Positions 33,429-41,488 of a stretch of 64,000 bases of DNA are shown here, piece after piece; position 1 is the first letter of the stretch; every line of letters begins with the position of its first letter. The notes under the pieces were generated by a model, which saw only the letters and a list, made by a program, of their open reading frames with translations, did no database searches and was not told the DNA's origin. Both the position numbers and the translations under genes were made by a program. Origin of the DNA: Neobacillus drentensis (GTDB taxonomy: Bacteria; Bacillota; Bacilli; Bacillales; Cytobacillaceae); assembly GCF_021560175.1 (NCBI RefSeq), contig NZ_CP091110.1:2594001-2658000 (forward strand), written 5' to 3'.

Positions 33429-34535
33429 TTATGCGGGTCTCTTTATTTTTTTAGACCCAACTTTAAAAAACAGCCGCAGCATCGGTGGGACGACAAAATA
33501 GATGAAAAAGAGCCGGAATAGTTGATAGCCCGTAACCATCGATAAATCAGCATTGACTTCATGAGCGAGGATGGCCATCTGATCCATCCCACCCGGTGCC
33601 AGACTCAATAAACTTGTTGATGGTGTAATATGGTAAAAATAAATAAGCAGGAGCCCTAAGCCGACAGACCCGACAATCATCAACAAACCGCTTAAAAACG
33701 CCAGGCTAATGACCTTCGCTTTATGCTCCAGTTTTTCAGGTTTCAATAATAAACCAATATAGGAGCCAATCATAAACTGTGAAATATCCAATACATTTGG
33801 CGGCAAAGCAGGGCCATGCAGACCCGAAATACCGGCAATCGCAGTGCCCAGGATCGGGCCCAATAAATTAGGAGTAGAAAATTTAAGTTTCCGCGCCAGG
33901 AAAGCACACACTACACAGATCATCGCTAAGATAATAAAATTAGGAAATACCGGTCCTGATACTTGAGTGGCACGATTTACTACATCCACGGCCGCACCGC
34001 TTTCTGGATGATGAAACAATGGACCCAGGATTAAAAAGGGAACGACGAAGATTATCATCATCAAACGAGCCACTTGCAGGAAGGTCACCGTCGTAATATC
34101 GATTCCTTTCATTTCCTCCGCAAAAATAATCATTTGCGAAAGTCCGCCTGGGATACTTCCGGTCAAGACCGTTGGATAGTCAACCCCGGTTAATTTAGAA
34201 ACGATCCAGGCAATCCCTGCACAAAAGAGGACAAGCAAAGTCGTCATCAGCAGCATCGAAGGAAGTTTGGCGATAATTTGTAGGAGCGCGTCTTTTGTAA
34301 AGGATAAGCCAATCGAATACCCGACAACAATTAAGCCTGTATCACGAATCGCAACCGGCCAGTAAAACGCAATTTTTCCAAACCGGGCGCCGATTAAGAC
34401 AGCTGCCATTGGCCCAAGCAGCCAAGGAATCGGGGTATGAAGGAAAGAGAACACCACTCCCCCAATGAAAGCTGATACCAGAGTAACAGTAAAACGAAGT
34501 ATTTTATTGTCTAAATTCTTTAGTGAATGATTCAA
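33429..34535 (-). CDS. AbrB-family membrane transporter
   Basis: The 368-residue integral membrane protein consists of two similar halves, each with about five helices. Repeated motifs are FSFLHTPIPWLLGPM / KFSTPNLLGPILG and GSIPGGLSQMIIFAEE / SLAPGGMDQMAILAHE. This internal duplication defines the PF05145 (AbrB, formerly 'ammonia monooxygenase-like') family, which is not the AbrB DNA-binding regulator. The substrate is unknown. The gene is monocistronic. Confidence 0.88.
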   Translation of the reverse strand: MNHSLKNLDNKILRFTVTLVSAFIGGVVFSFLHTPIPWLLGPMAAVLIGARFGKIAFYWPVAIRDTGLIVVGYSIGLSFTKDALLQIIAKLPSMLLMTTLLVLFCAGIAWIVSKLTGVDYPTVLTGSIPGGLSQMIIFAEEMKGIDITTVTFLQVARLMMIIFVVPFLILGPLFHHPESGAAVDVVNRATQVSGPVFPNFIILAMICVVCAFLARKLKFSTPNLLGPILGTAIAGISGLHGPALPPNVLDISQFMIGSYIGLLLKPEKLEHKAKVISLAFLSGLLMIVGSVGLGLLLIYFYHITPSTSLLSLAPGGMDQMAILAHEVNADLSMVTGYQLFRLFFIYFVVPPMLRLFFKVGSKKIKRPA

Positions 34536-34726
34536 ACAAAACCCTTCTGTCTATTAGTTTTTAACCGAGTCCTTCTTATGAGGGGTTAGATCCCCATTCA
34601 TTTCATTATTTTAGCACGATGATGTGTAAAAGGGTAATAAGAGACATTATGGAGGTAAGGGCCCATCCTTATGTATATAGCTTTCAGCAATTCCATCTCA
34701 GTAACGGGATGATTTTGTTGCAAAAA

Positions 34727-34754
34727 AAGAGAAAGCATTGGATTGCTTTCTCTT
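34727..34754 (-). terminator. Terminator of the DUF2642-like gene
   Basis: AAGAGAAAGCA and TGCTTTCTCTT pair around a six-base loop. Seven T follow on the minus strand. Confidence 0.88.
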
Positions 34755-34765
34755 GGTGAGTAGTC

Positions 34766-35068
34766 TTAATGACTACTGCTACTACTGCTGCTTTCACGAT
34801 GTTCTGATGACTCCTCGACTTCCCCAGGTCCAAATCCAAAAGGTCCTCTAGGTATAAAATTTTCCACTCGGAAAATCGCCACGATCGTTTCGATTCTAAT
34901 CGCCAAAACTCGGTTGCGGCCCCTGCCTCTCGATTCCAATACAATCACATCTCTGCCAACCTCAAGAAGCCTGCCAGTAAAATTCCCTTGCAGAGTTACG
35001 ACTTCGACTTCCTTTTTTAACAATTCATGGGCAATTTGATGAAAATTCAATTCCGTCACATTCCTCAT
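34766..35068 (-). CDS. DUF2642-like protein with Ser-rich tail
   Basis: The 100-residue protein has a small beta-barrel-like core, LKKEVEVVTLQGNFTGRLLEVGRDVIVLES (about residues 17-46), similar to the Sm-like pattern of DUF2642 and spore-coat-associated proteins, and ends in a tract of Ser and His (ESSSSSSSH). A spore-related role is plausible in this group but unproven. The gene stands just upstream of, and divergent from, the SAM riboswitch operon. Confidence 0.65.
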   Translation of the reverse strand: MRNVTELNFHQIAHELLKKEVEVVTLQGNFTGRLLEVGRDVIVLESRGRGRNRVLAIRIETIVAIFRVENFIPRGPFGFGPGEVEESSEHRESSSSSSSH

Positions 35069-35192
35069 CCTCCTTCACATTACAGTAAATGCAAACAATC
35101 AGAAAAGGGCATTGGTTTAACAAAATTTTTTTGCCAAAAGTTCATCCTAAAAAGATGACAATGAAGAATTTTTTAAATTTTATATTTTCTTA

Positions 35193-35222
35193 TTTACATA
35201 AATCCTATTGGTATGGTAGGAT
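35193..35222 (+). promoter_or_regulatory. Promoter of the sulfate-assimilation operon
   Basis: TTTACA (35193-35198) and TAGGAT (35217-35222) are 18 bp apart. The expected start is about 15 bases before the SAM aptamer. The -10 is a weak match. Confidence 0.5.
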
Positions 35223-35243
35223 TAATCACATCAATCAATTATT

Positions 35244-35340
35244 CTTATCTAGAGAGGCTTAGGGACTGGCCCGATGAAGCCCGGCAACCTGCCAAGCAAG
35301 GTGCCAATTCCAGCAAAATGTTATCATTTTGGTAGATAAG
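35244..35340 (+). promoter_or_regulatory. SAM-I riboswitch (S-box)
   Basis: The conserved blocks are present in order: CTTATCTAGAGAGG, AGGGACTGGCCCGATGAAGC, CCCGGCAACC, and a closing GATAAG that pairs with CTTATC. A terminator hairpin with a T-run follows at 35362-35393. High S-adenosylmethionine should therefore stop transcription before yezD-cysH, as in the Bacillus subtilis cysH leader. Confidence 0.97.
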
Positions 35341-35361
35341 GTGTTTACTGGACTTTCGTGA

Positions 35362-35393
35362 GCGCCTTTCCTAAAGTGGGGAAGGTGTTTTTT
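35362..35393 (+). terminator. S-box expression-platform terminator
   Basis: GCGCCTTTCC pairs with GGGAAGGTGT around a short loop, followed by six T. Confidence 0.88.
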
Positions 35394-35413
35394 GTAAAAA
35401 GGAGGCGAATAAG

Positions 35414-35569
35414 CTGAACGCTATTGAAAGACAAGAACTTATCACGCATTTAGAGAATATGCTGGTTTCTTTACAATTTGGCTCGATTACTCTAGTTGTT
35501 CAGGATGGCAAGATTGTACAAATAGAGAAAAATGAAAAGGTTCGTCTTAATCAAAATAAAAACTGCTGA
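35414..35569 (+). CDS. yezD: YezD-like DUF2292 small protein, apparent CTG start
   Basis: I read a 51-residue protein whose core, SLQFGSITLVVQDGKIVQIE followed by KNEKVRL, is the DUF2292/YezD signature. These proteins sit at the head of sulfur-assimilation operons in Bacillaceae and have no established function. The only start that includes the N-terminal helix is CTG at 35414, exactly eight bases after GGAGG. No ATG, GTG or TTG lies in frame until an ATG at 35459, which would remove 15 residues and has no ribosome site. It is the first gene after the S-box terminator. Confidence 0.8.
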   Translation: MNAIERQELITHLENMLVSLQFGSITLVVQDGKIVQIEKNEKVRLNQNKNC

Positions 35570-35644
35570 CCAGGCATCTGGAGGCTGTCTCAACGTCAGC
35601 CGCCCAGGAAGACGTTTTTTTATGAAAAAAAGGAGGCATGTAGC

Positions 35645-36361
35645 ATGACAGCTGCAATAACCTATCAAAATTGGCAACAAATTTCCGACACCTTTCCTTT
35701 TGAGGATGAAACAAAAGGGGCACTTTCCGTATTAAAGTGGGCATACAACACGTACGCCGATCAAGACATCGTCTATGCATCCAGCTTCGGAGCGGAAGCG
35801 ATTGTGTTAATTGACCTGATTCAGCAAGTAAAACCAGATGCCCATATCGTGTTCTTAGACACCGGGCTGCATTTTCCTGAAACTTACGACGTCATCGACA
35901 AAATCGAAGCTCGTTTCCCAACATTAAGAATTGAGCGGAAACAACCGAAAGTAAGTCTAGATGAACAAGCCGCAGAATATGGCTCAGCACTGTGGCTAAG
36001 AGATGCCAACCAGTGCTGTAATATTCGCAAGGTGATTCCTTTGAGGGAGACATTAACCGCTAAACAAGCGTGGATCTCCGGACTTCGCCGTGAACAGTCA
36101 CCAACCAGAGCCAACACAGAATTCCTTAATAAGGATGATAAATTCGAGAATATCAAAATTTGCCCATTGATTCATTGGACTTGGGATGAGGTTTGGGAGT
36201 ACATCAGAAGTAAGGATCTTCCATACAACACCTTGCATGATCAAAACTATCCAAGCATCGGCTGTTTCCCTTGTACAAAGCCGGTTGGGGATGGCGGCGA
36301 TTCACGTGCAGGACGCTGGTCGGGCAGCGGTAAGACAGAATGCGGCTTACATACCCGATAA
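35645..36361 (+). CDS. cysH: (Phospho)adenylylsulfate reductase
   Basis: CysH reduces APS or PAPS to sulfite. The 238-residue protein has the PP-loop start [15 protein letters not shown] (about residues 44-58), [12 protein letters not shown], the iron-sulfur cysteine pairs [10 protein letters not shown] (Cys121-Cys122) and GCFPCTKP (about 204-207), and the catalytic C-terminal ECGLH. The four 4Fe-4S cysteines indicate that APS can be used directly. The gene follows yezD by 75 bases, with AAGGAGG before the ATG. Confidence 0.97.
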   Translation: MTAAITYQNWQQISDTFPFEDETKGALSVLKWAYNTYADQDIVYASSFGAEAIVLIDLIQQVKPDAHIVFLDTGLHFPETYDVIDKIEARFPTLRIERKQPKVSLDEQAAEYGSALWLRDANQCCNIRKVIPLRETLTAKQAWISGLRREQSPTRANTEFLNKDDKFENIKICPLIHWTWDEVWEYIRSKDLPYNTLHDQNYPSIGCFPCTKPVGDGGDSRAGRWSGSGKTECGLHTR

Positions 36362-36509
36362 GCTAAAGCCTCCACCACAGTGGAAATCCCCACCGTGGTT
36401 GTTGGGCCAATCTGGCATGACGGGCGGTGCTCACCGTTACGGTCTCTTAATCTATCATTAGAGTGACGGTGGATCGTCCGTAATGCGGGATTAAAGGAGG
36501 GTAATGTAA

Positions 36510-37577
36510 TTGCTCACAATCATAGCAGTAACGATTGGTTTATTTTTTGCTATTAATATAGGTGCAAGCGGGGCAGCCGCTTCGATGGGGATTGCCTACG
36601 GGGCCGGCGTAATCAAAAAGCCGCTCGCTTTGCTGCTCTGCAGTATCACCGTATTCTTTGGCGCATGGCTTGGTGGCGGAGAAGTGGTTAAAACGTTAGG
36701 CAGCGGAATTGTACCCAGCAGTACGTTTACAATCCCGATCGCCTTAATTGTGTTAACTTCAGCAGCATTGTCACTGTTTTTAGCTAACCTATTTGGAATT
36801 CCTCTTTCGACGAGCGAAGTTGCGGTAGGAGCTGTCATTGGGGCCGGGATTGTCTACCAATCCGTGTTAGTCACTAAAATCATTTGGATTTTGTTATTCT
36901 GGCTGCTTACCCCATTTGTTGCCTTTTTTATTGCGATTAGTGTTACGTTTCTATTAAAAAATAAACATCTGAAAAAATGGATGGAAGCACCGAAGGCAGT
37001 GCCGTATCTGTCGGTGTTAGTCGTTTTTATGGGCCTGTTTGAAGCCTTTTCAGCAGGAATGAATAATGTAGCCAATGCGGTTGGTCCGTTAGTCGGAGCT
37101 AAAATCATTTCGACGGAGAACGGGATTTTCTGGGGCGGGTTGTTTGTAGCCGGGGGTGCATTGCTCCTTGGTTATCGTGTACTTGAAACCAATGGGAAGA
37201 AAATCACGGAACTGCGCTTAGAAGAGGGCTGCGTCATCTCTGGAACAGGCGCAACGATTGTGACGATCGCTTCTGTTTTTGGAATTCCAGTTCCGCTGAC
37301 ACAAATTACGACCTCCTCGATTATTGGAATCGGCTTTGCTAAAAACGGCAAATCTGTTTTGAAAAAAGATATAGTTGTACAGCTTCTTACAGTTTGGATT
37401 GTATCGCCAGTTTTATCCATGGTACTATCATATACAATGATTCAAATGTTGATTGAACATAACTTTTATCCCATCATCGCAATGGCAGGTGTGTTAATTT
37501 CCGTCTTTGGTGTTATGTCTTTAATGAAAAAACAGAAACCAGGTATGGCGGTACACCAGGAGATTGTGAAAGATTAA
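36510..37577 (+). CDS. cysP: Sulfate permease CysP (PiT family)
   Basis: The 355-residue membrane protein has the two inverted PiT signature repeats, here IGASGAAASMGIAYGAG (about residues 15-31) and AGMNNVANAVGPLVGAK (about 182-198), and about ten helices. In Bacillus subtilis the PiT homologue in this operon position (CysP/YlnA) transports sulfate instead of phosphate. The start is a TTG after AAAGGAGGG. The 150-bp gap from cysH contains a possible hairpin (CACCGT...ACGGTG) but no clear terminator. Confidence 0.94.
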   Translation: MLTIIAVTIGLFFAINIGASGAAASMGIAYGAGVIKKPLALLLCSITVFFGAWLGGGEVVKTLGSGIVPSSTFTIPIALIVLTSAALSLFLANLFGIPLSTSEVAVGAVIGAGIVYQSVLVTKIIWILLFWLLTPFVAFFIAISVTFLLKNKHLKKWMEAPKAVPYLSVLVVFMGLFEAFSAGMNNVANAVGPLVGAKIISTENGIFWGGLFVAGGALLLGYRVLETNGKKITELRLEEGCVISGTGATIVTIASVFGIPVPLTQITTSSIIGIGFAKNGKSVLKKDIVVQLLTVWIVSPVLSMVLSYTMIQMLIEHNFYPIIAMAGVLISVFGVMSLMKKQKPGMAVHQEIVKD

Positions 37578-37641
37578 ATTTGTTAGTTTCATATTTTATT
37601 TGATAAATTATTTTTTTAAAAAAGAAAGGACTTGATTAACA

Positions 37642-38793
37642 GTGTCATTTTTACCAGCACCTCACGGAGGAAAACTAATTCAAGCATTTGACCCAACTTA
37701 TGATTTAACAAACATCGAAAAAGAGATTGAAATTGATGCGATTGCATTAAGTGATCTTGAGTTGATTGGTGTTGGACTATTCAGCCCGCTTACAGGGTTC
37801 CTTGGAAAAGCAGACTATGAAAATGTTGTTTCTAACATGCGTTTAGCTGACAATACAATTTGGTCCATTCCAGTAACTTTGCCTGTATCCTATGAAACTG
37901 CTGCAACTCTTAAAGCAGGAGAAGAAATCAAGTTGGTACACCAAGGTGAGGTTTATGGGGTTATCACAGTATCTGAATGGTATGAGCCCGATTTAGATAA
38001 AGAAGCCATCGAAGTTTACAAAACTGACGAAGTCGCTCACCCAGGCGTGAAACGTCTTTATGAAAGAGGACCTGTTTATGTAGCAGGTGATATTGTTCTG
38101 GTTAAAAAATCAGATAAAGGCGTATTCGCTGATGTATGGCATGAACCAAAAGAAACTCGTGCAATGTTTGAAGAAAAAGGATGGAAAACAATCGTTGGTT
38201 TCCAAACCAGAAACCCAATCCACCGTGCTCATGAATATATCCAAAAAGCAGCATTAGAAACGGTTGATGGACTATTCGTTAGCCCGCTTGTAGGGGAAAC
38301 AAAATCAGACGATATTTCTGCAGAAGTTCGTCTAAAAAGCTATCGTGTATTACTAGAAAATTACTATCCAGCTGAACGTGTACAGCTTGGTGTGTACCCT
38401 GCAGCAATGCGCTATGCTGGACCAAGAGAAGCCATTTTCCATGCGATTGCCCGCAAAAACTTTGGCTGCACACACTTCATCGTCGGCCGTGACCACGCTG
38501 GTGTAGGCAACTACTACGGAACATACGATGCACAGCATATCTTCAGTAATTTTGAAGAAGGCGAGCTTGGCATTAAACCAATGTTCTTTGAACACAGCTT
38601 CTATTGCACAAAGTGTGAAGGCATGGCATCTGATAAAACTTGCCCGCATAGCAAAGAAGACCGCGTGATCCTTTCTGGAACAAAGGTTAGAGAAATGCTT
38701 CGTGCCGGAGTTCTTCCTCCTGCAACTTTCAGCCGTAAAGAAGTTGTAGAAGTATTAATCGAAGGTATGAAAGAAGAAACCGCAACGGTCTAA
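37642..38793 (+). CDS. sat: Sulfate adenylyltransferase (ATP sulfurylase)
   Basis: Sat makes APS from sulfate and ATP. The 383-residue monofunctional enzyme shows [12 protein letters not shown] (about residues 192-203, with the HxxH motif), [13 protein letters not shown] (about 280-292) and a zinc-type [15 protein letters not shown] cluster (about 315-329). The start is GTG behind AAAGGA. cysC starts 15 bases after its stop and uses its product. Confidence 0.97.
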   Translation: MSFLPAPHGGKLIQAFDPTYDLTNIEKEIEIDAIALSDLELIGVGLFSPLTGFLGKADYENVVSNMRLADNTIWSIPVTLPVSYETAATLKAGEEIKLVHQGEVYGVITVSEWYEPDLDKEAIEVYKTDEVAHPGVKRLYERGPVYVAGDIVLVKKSDKGVFADVWHEPKETRAMFEEKGWKTIVGFQTRNPIHRAHEYIQKAALETVDGLFVSPLVGETKSDDISAEVRLKSYRVLLENYYPAERVQLGVYPAAMRYAGPREAIFHAIARKNFGCTHFIVGRDHAGVGNYYGTYDAQHIFSNFEEGELGIKPMFFEHSFYCTKCEGMASDKTCPHSKEDRVILSGTKVREMLRAGVLPPATFSRKEVVEVLIEGMKEETATV

Positions 38794-38808
38794 GGAGGAG
38801 ATACAACA

Positions 38809-39408
38809 ATGTCTAAAGCAACGAATATCACATGGCACTCTGCAACAGTCTCGAAAGCAGACCGCCGGACTCAAAATGGTCATGGCAGCTGTGTTCTGTG
38901 GTTTACTGGACTTTCCGGTTCTGGTAAATCAACGATTGCTAATGCCGTTTCAAGTGAATTATACCGCCAGGGCATTAATGAATATGTCTTAGACGGTGAT
39001 AATATCCGCCATGGTTTAAACAAGGATCTGGGCTTTTCAGATTATGATCGTACAGAAAATATCCGCCGAATCGGCGAAGTAGCCAAACTTTTTGTGGATA
39101 GTGGAGCAATCGTAACGACTGCGTTTATTTCTCCATTCCGGTCCGACCGCGACCAGGTCCGTGCACTGTTTGAAGAAGGTGAGTTTATTGAAGTATACAT
39201 TGACTGCCCGCTTGAACAATGTGAAGCACGTGATCCTAAGAAGCTTTATGAAAAAGCACGGCGCGGTGAAATTAAAGATTTTACTGGAATTGATTCTCCA
39301 TATGAAGCACCGGAGCGTCCAGAAATTACGATTCGGTCTGATAAATTAACAGTGACAGAAGCTGTTGCCCAAATTTTTCAAAACCTGCAAGAAAAGAACA
39401 TAATCTAG
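38809..39408 (+). CDS. cysC: Adenylylsulfate kinase
   Basis: CysC phosphorylates APS to PAPS. The 199-residue protein has the P-loop GLSGSGKST (about residues 34-42), [17 protein letters not shown] (about 61-77) and [15 protein letters not shown]. The gene starts 15 bases after sat, with AAGGAGG upstream. Having both cysC and an APS-capable CysH is normal in Bacillus. Confidence 0.97.
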   Translation: MSKATNITWHSATVSKADRRTQNGHGSCVLWFTGLSGSGKSTIANAVSSELYRQGINEYVLDGDNIRHGLNKDLGFSDYDRTENIRRIGEVAKLFVDSGAIVTTAFISPFRSDRDQVRALFEEGEFIEVYIDCPLEQCEARDPKKLYEKARRGEIKDFTGIDSPYEAPERPEITIRSDKLTVTEAVAQIFQNLQEKNII

Positions 39409-39431
39409 TCTTTCGGAAAGGATGAACAGCC

Positions 39432-40211
39432 ATGGCTGGCAAGGTTTATTTAGTAGGTGCGGGTCCTGGAGATCCAGATTTACTGACGGTCAAAGGATTA
39501 CGATACCTGCAGGAAGCCGATGTCATCCTTTATGATCGGCTCGTTAATCCTGAACTACTTAAGTTAGCAAAAGAAGGGGCGCAGTTGGTTTACTGCGGTA
39601 AACTCCCAAATTATCATACGATGAAGCAGGAAACGATTAACCATTTTTTAGTGAAGTATGCTAAAAAAGGGTATCAGGTGGTTCGCTTAAAAGGCGGAGA
39701 TCCTTTTGTATTCGGCCGTGGCGGCGAGGAGGCGGAAGAATGTGTGAAACACGATGTTCCGTTTGAAGTGGTTCCCGGGATTACTTCCGGGATTGCCGCT
39801 GCTGCTTATGCCGGGATTCCTGTTACCCATCGAAGTTTGAGCAAAAGTTTTGCTTTTATTACCGGTCATCAGGCTGCTGGCAATGTGGCGGCTGAACATC
39901 AATGGTACCATCTGGCGAATGGGGTTGATACGCTTTGTATTTATATGGGGGTATCCCATCTGCCAAATATTGTCGAGCAGCTCATCGAGGCCGGCAAATC
40001 TCCTGAGACTCCAATTGCCCTTGTGCATTGGGGGACACTGGCTGATCAGCAAACGGTGGCAGGAACGCTTGAAACCATCGAGGAACTTGTGAAAAAAGCG
40101 GCAATCTCGAATCCAAGCATGATTGTGATTGGCGAGGTTGTAAAGCTGCATCATCGGTTAAACTGGTATCAAGAAGAAATAGTTCCTAATCTGCCGCTTG
40201 TACAGGGGTAG
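39432..40211 (+). CDS. sumT: Uroporphyrinogen-III C-methyltransferase
   Basis: SUMT (YlnD in Bacillus) adds two methyl groups from SAM to uroporphyrinogen III, giving precorrin-2 for siroheme. The 259-residue protein shows LVGAGPGDPDLLTVKG (residues 6-21), VVRLKGGDPFVFGRGGEE (about 79-96) and VVPGITSGIAAAAYAGIP. It lacks the CysG dehydrogenase-chelatase part, so two more steps are needed; the chelatase is next door. Confidence 0.96.
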   Translation: MAGKVYLVGAGPGDPDLLTVKGLRYLQEADVILYDRLVNPELLKLAKEGAQLVYCGKLPNYHTMKQETINHFLVKYAKKGYQVVRLKGGDPFVFGRGGEEAEECVKHDVPFEVVPGITSGIAAAAYAGIPVTHRSLSKSFAFITGHQAAGNVAAEHQWYHLANGVDTLCIYMGVSHLPNIVEQLIEAGKSPETPIALVHWGTLADQQTVAGTLETIEELVKKAAISNPSMIVIGEVVKLHHRLNWYQEEIVPNLPLVQG

Positions 40212-40229
40212 TGTTTGGAGGGGATGAAG

Positions 40230-40958
40230 ATGAAAGCTATACTATACATTGGTCATGGCACACGCTCGAAAAAAGGAGCAGATGAGGCAAGAGCCTTCAT
40301 TGCGAGAGTGAGCGAGCGGGTGGATGTGACGATTCAAGAGATCAGTTTTTTAGAGTTAACGGAGCCTTCGATTCAAGAAGGGTTTAGGCGCTGTGTGGAG
40401 AGAGGGGCAGCAGAAGTAACAGTTGTTCCGCTATTTCTACTTGCGGCCGGGCATATCAAACAGGATATTCCGAATGTTTTAGAGGATTTAAGTGTGGAGT
40501 ATCCTAATGTTTTAATCGATGTTAAGGATCCTTTCGGTGTTCAAGGTAAAATTCTTGATGCTGTCGCTGAACTCGCTCGAGAGACCGTAGGGACAGTGGA
40601 GCTCGAGGATCGGGTGTTGATTGTCGGAAGAGGGAGCAGTGACCCAGCCACACTGGCCGATTTCGGCTTGATTGCGGATGGCGTGAAGGAACGGCTTGGT
40701 ATCACAGGTGTTTCGGTCTGTTATTTGGCGGCGGCGGAGCCCCGGTTTTTGGAAGGGTTAGCTGCGGTTATGGATGATGCTGAGGGCAAGGTGATTGTGA
40801 TTCCTTATTTGTTATTCTCCGGGCTTCTGATTGCGGAGGTAACGGCGGAGATTCGTAAGTGGACGAAGCTGGGCCGCGAAATCTATCATACTGGTATCCT
40901 TTCCGAGCATCGGGTGATTGAGGATATTGTGGTGGAACGGGCAACCGAGGGTTCATAA
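40230..40958 (+). CDS. sirB: Sirohydrochlorin ferrochelatase
   Basis: SirB (YlnE) inserts Fe2+ into sirohydrochlorin. The 242-residue protein consists of two CbiX-like halves, with ILYIGHGTRSKKGADEA at the N-terminus (active-site His) and VVPLFLLAAGHIKQDIP (second His, about 77-93), repeated later as VLIVGRGSSDP. I start at the ATG at 40230 (GGAGG eight bases upstream). The last two codons and the stop lie inside the first unit of the 52-bp repeat array. The ylnF/sirC dehydrogenase gene expected next is missing. Confidence 0.94.
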   Translation: MKAILYIGHGTRSKKGADEARAFIARVSERVDVTIQEISFLELTEPSIQEGFRRCVERGAAEVTVVPLFLLAAGHIKQDIPNVLEDLSVEYPNVLIDVKDPFGVQGKILDAVAELARETVGTVELEDRVLIVGRGSSDPATLADFGLIADGVKERLGITGVSVCYLAAAEPRFLEGLAAVMDDAEGKVIVIPYLLFSGLLIAEVTAEIRKWTKLGREIYHTGILSEHRVIEDIVVERATEGS

Positions 40959-41335
40959 CTGTCGAAGCTAGGAAAAAAGAACAGCTCCGACAGATAAGAG
41001 CCGTTCATAACTGTCGAAGCCAGGAAAAAAGAGCGGATCCGACAGATAAGAGCCGTTCATAACTGTCGAAGCTAGGAAAAAAGAGTAGCCCCGACAGATA
41101 AGATGTGTTCATAACTGTCGAAGCCATGAAAAAAGAGCAGCTCCGACAGATAAGACGTGTTCATAACTGTCGAAGCCATGAAAAAAGAGCAGCTCCGACA
41201 GATAAGACGTGTTCATAACTGTCGAAGCCATGAAAAAAGAGCAGCTCCGACAGATAAGACGTGTTCATAACTGTCGAAGCCAGGAAAAAAGAACAGCTCC
41301 GACAGAAAAGAGCAGTTTATAATGCTGAAACCGGA
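40951..41335 (+). repeat. Tandem array of 52-bp hairpin units between sirB and cysJ
   Basis: Seven complete units begin at 40951, 41003, 41055, 41107, 41159, 41211 and 41263, exactly 52 bp apart. A decayed eighth (GTTTATAATGCTGAAACC) begins at 41315. Each unit starts GTTCATAACTGTCGAAGC and holds a stem, CTGTCGAAGC against GCTCCGACAG, around an A-rich loop. Units 4 to 6 are nearly identical (GCCATG variant); units 1 to 3 and 7 differ at a few positions. There are no spacers. Unit 1 supplies the stop codon of sirB. Confidence 0.95.
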
Positions 41336-41488
41336 TAAAAGTCCCAACCAAAGTAATTTTGAAAAAAAGAGAAATTTTTAGAATAATAGTTGTCTGAATC
41401 ATAAAAAAATGGCATGCTAGATTCTAAGAGAATTTTCTCAATAATATTGCAAAATAATTATTTTTTAATTCCATGTGAGGTGGTATTG
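41336..41488 (+). other. Intergenic leader before cysJ
   Basis: After the repeat array the DNA is AT-rich. A weak promoter candidate is TTGTCT at 41391 with TGCTAG about 18 bp later. I see no terminator between array and cysJ. Whether cysJI is read from the S-box promoter or from its own promoter cannot be decided from sequence. Confidence 0.4.

Noticed and set aside
33429-34535. AbrB transition-state regulator
   Set aside because: The protein is a polytopic membrane protein of the PF05145 family that only shares the name AbrB.
36362-36509. Terminator or riboswitch between cysH and cysP
   Set aside because: CACCGT and ACGGTG can pair, but there is no T-run and no known aptamer pattern. I leave it as unexplained structure.
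40951-41335. CRISPR-like array
   Set aside because: The units are contiguous 52-bp repeats with no spacers of independent sequence, no leader and no cas genes nearby.
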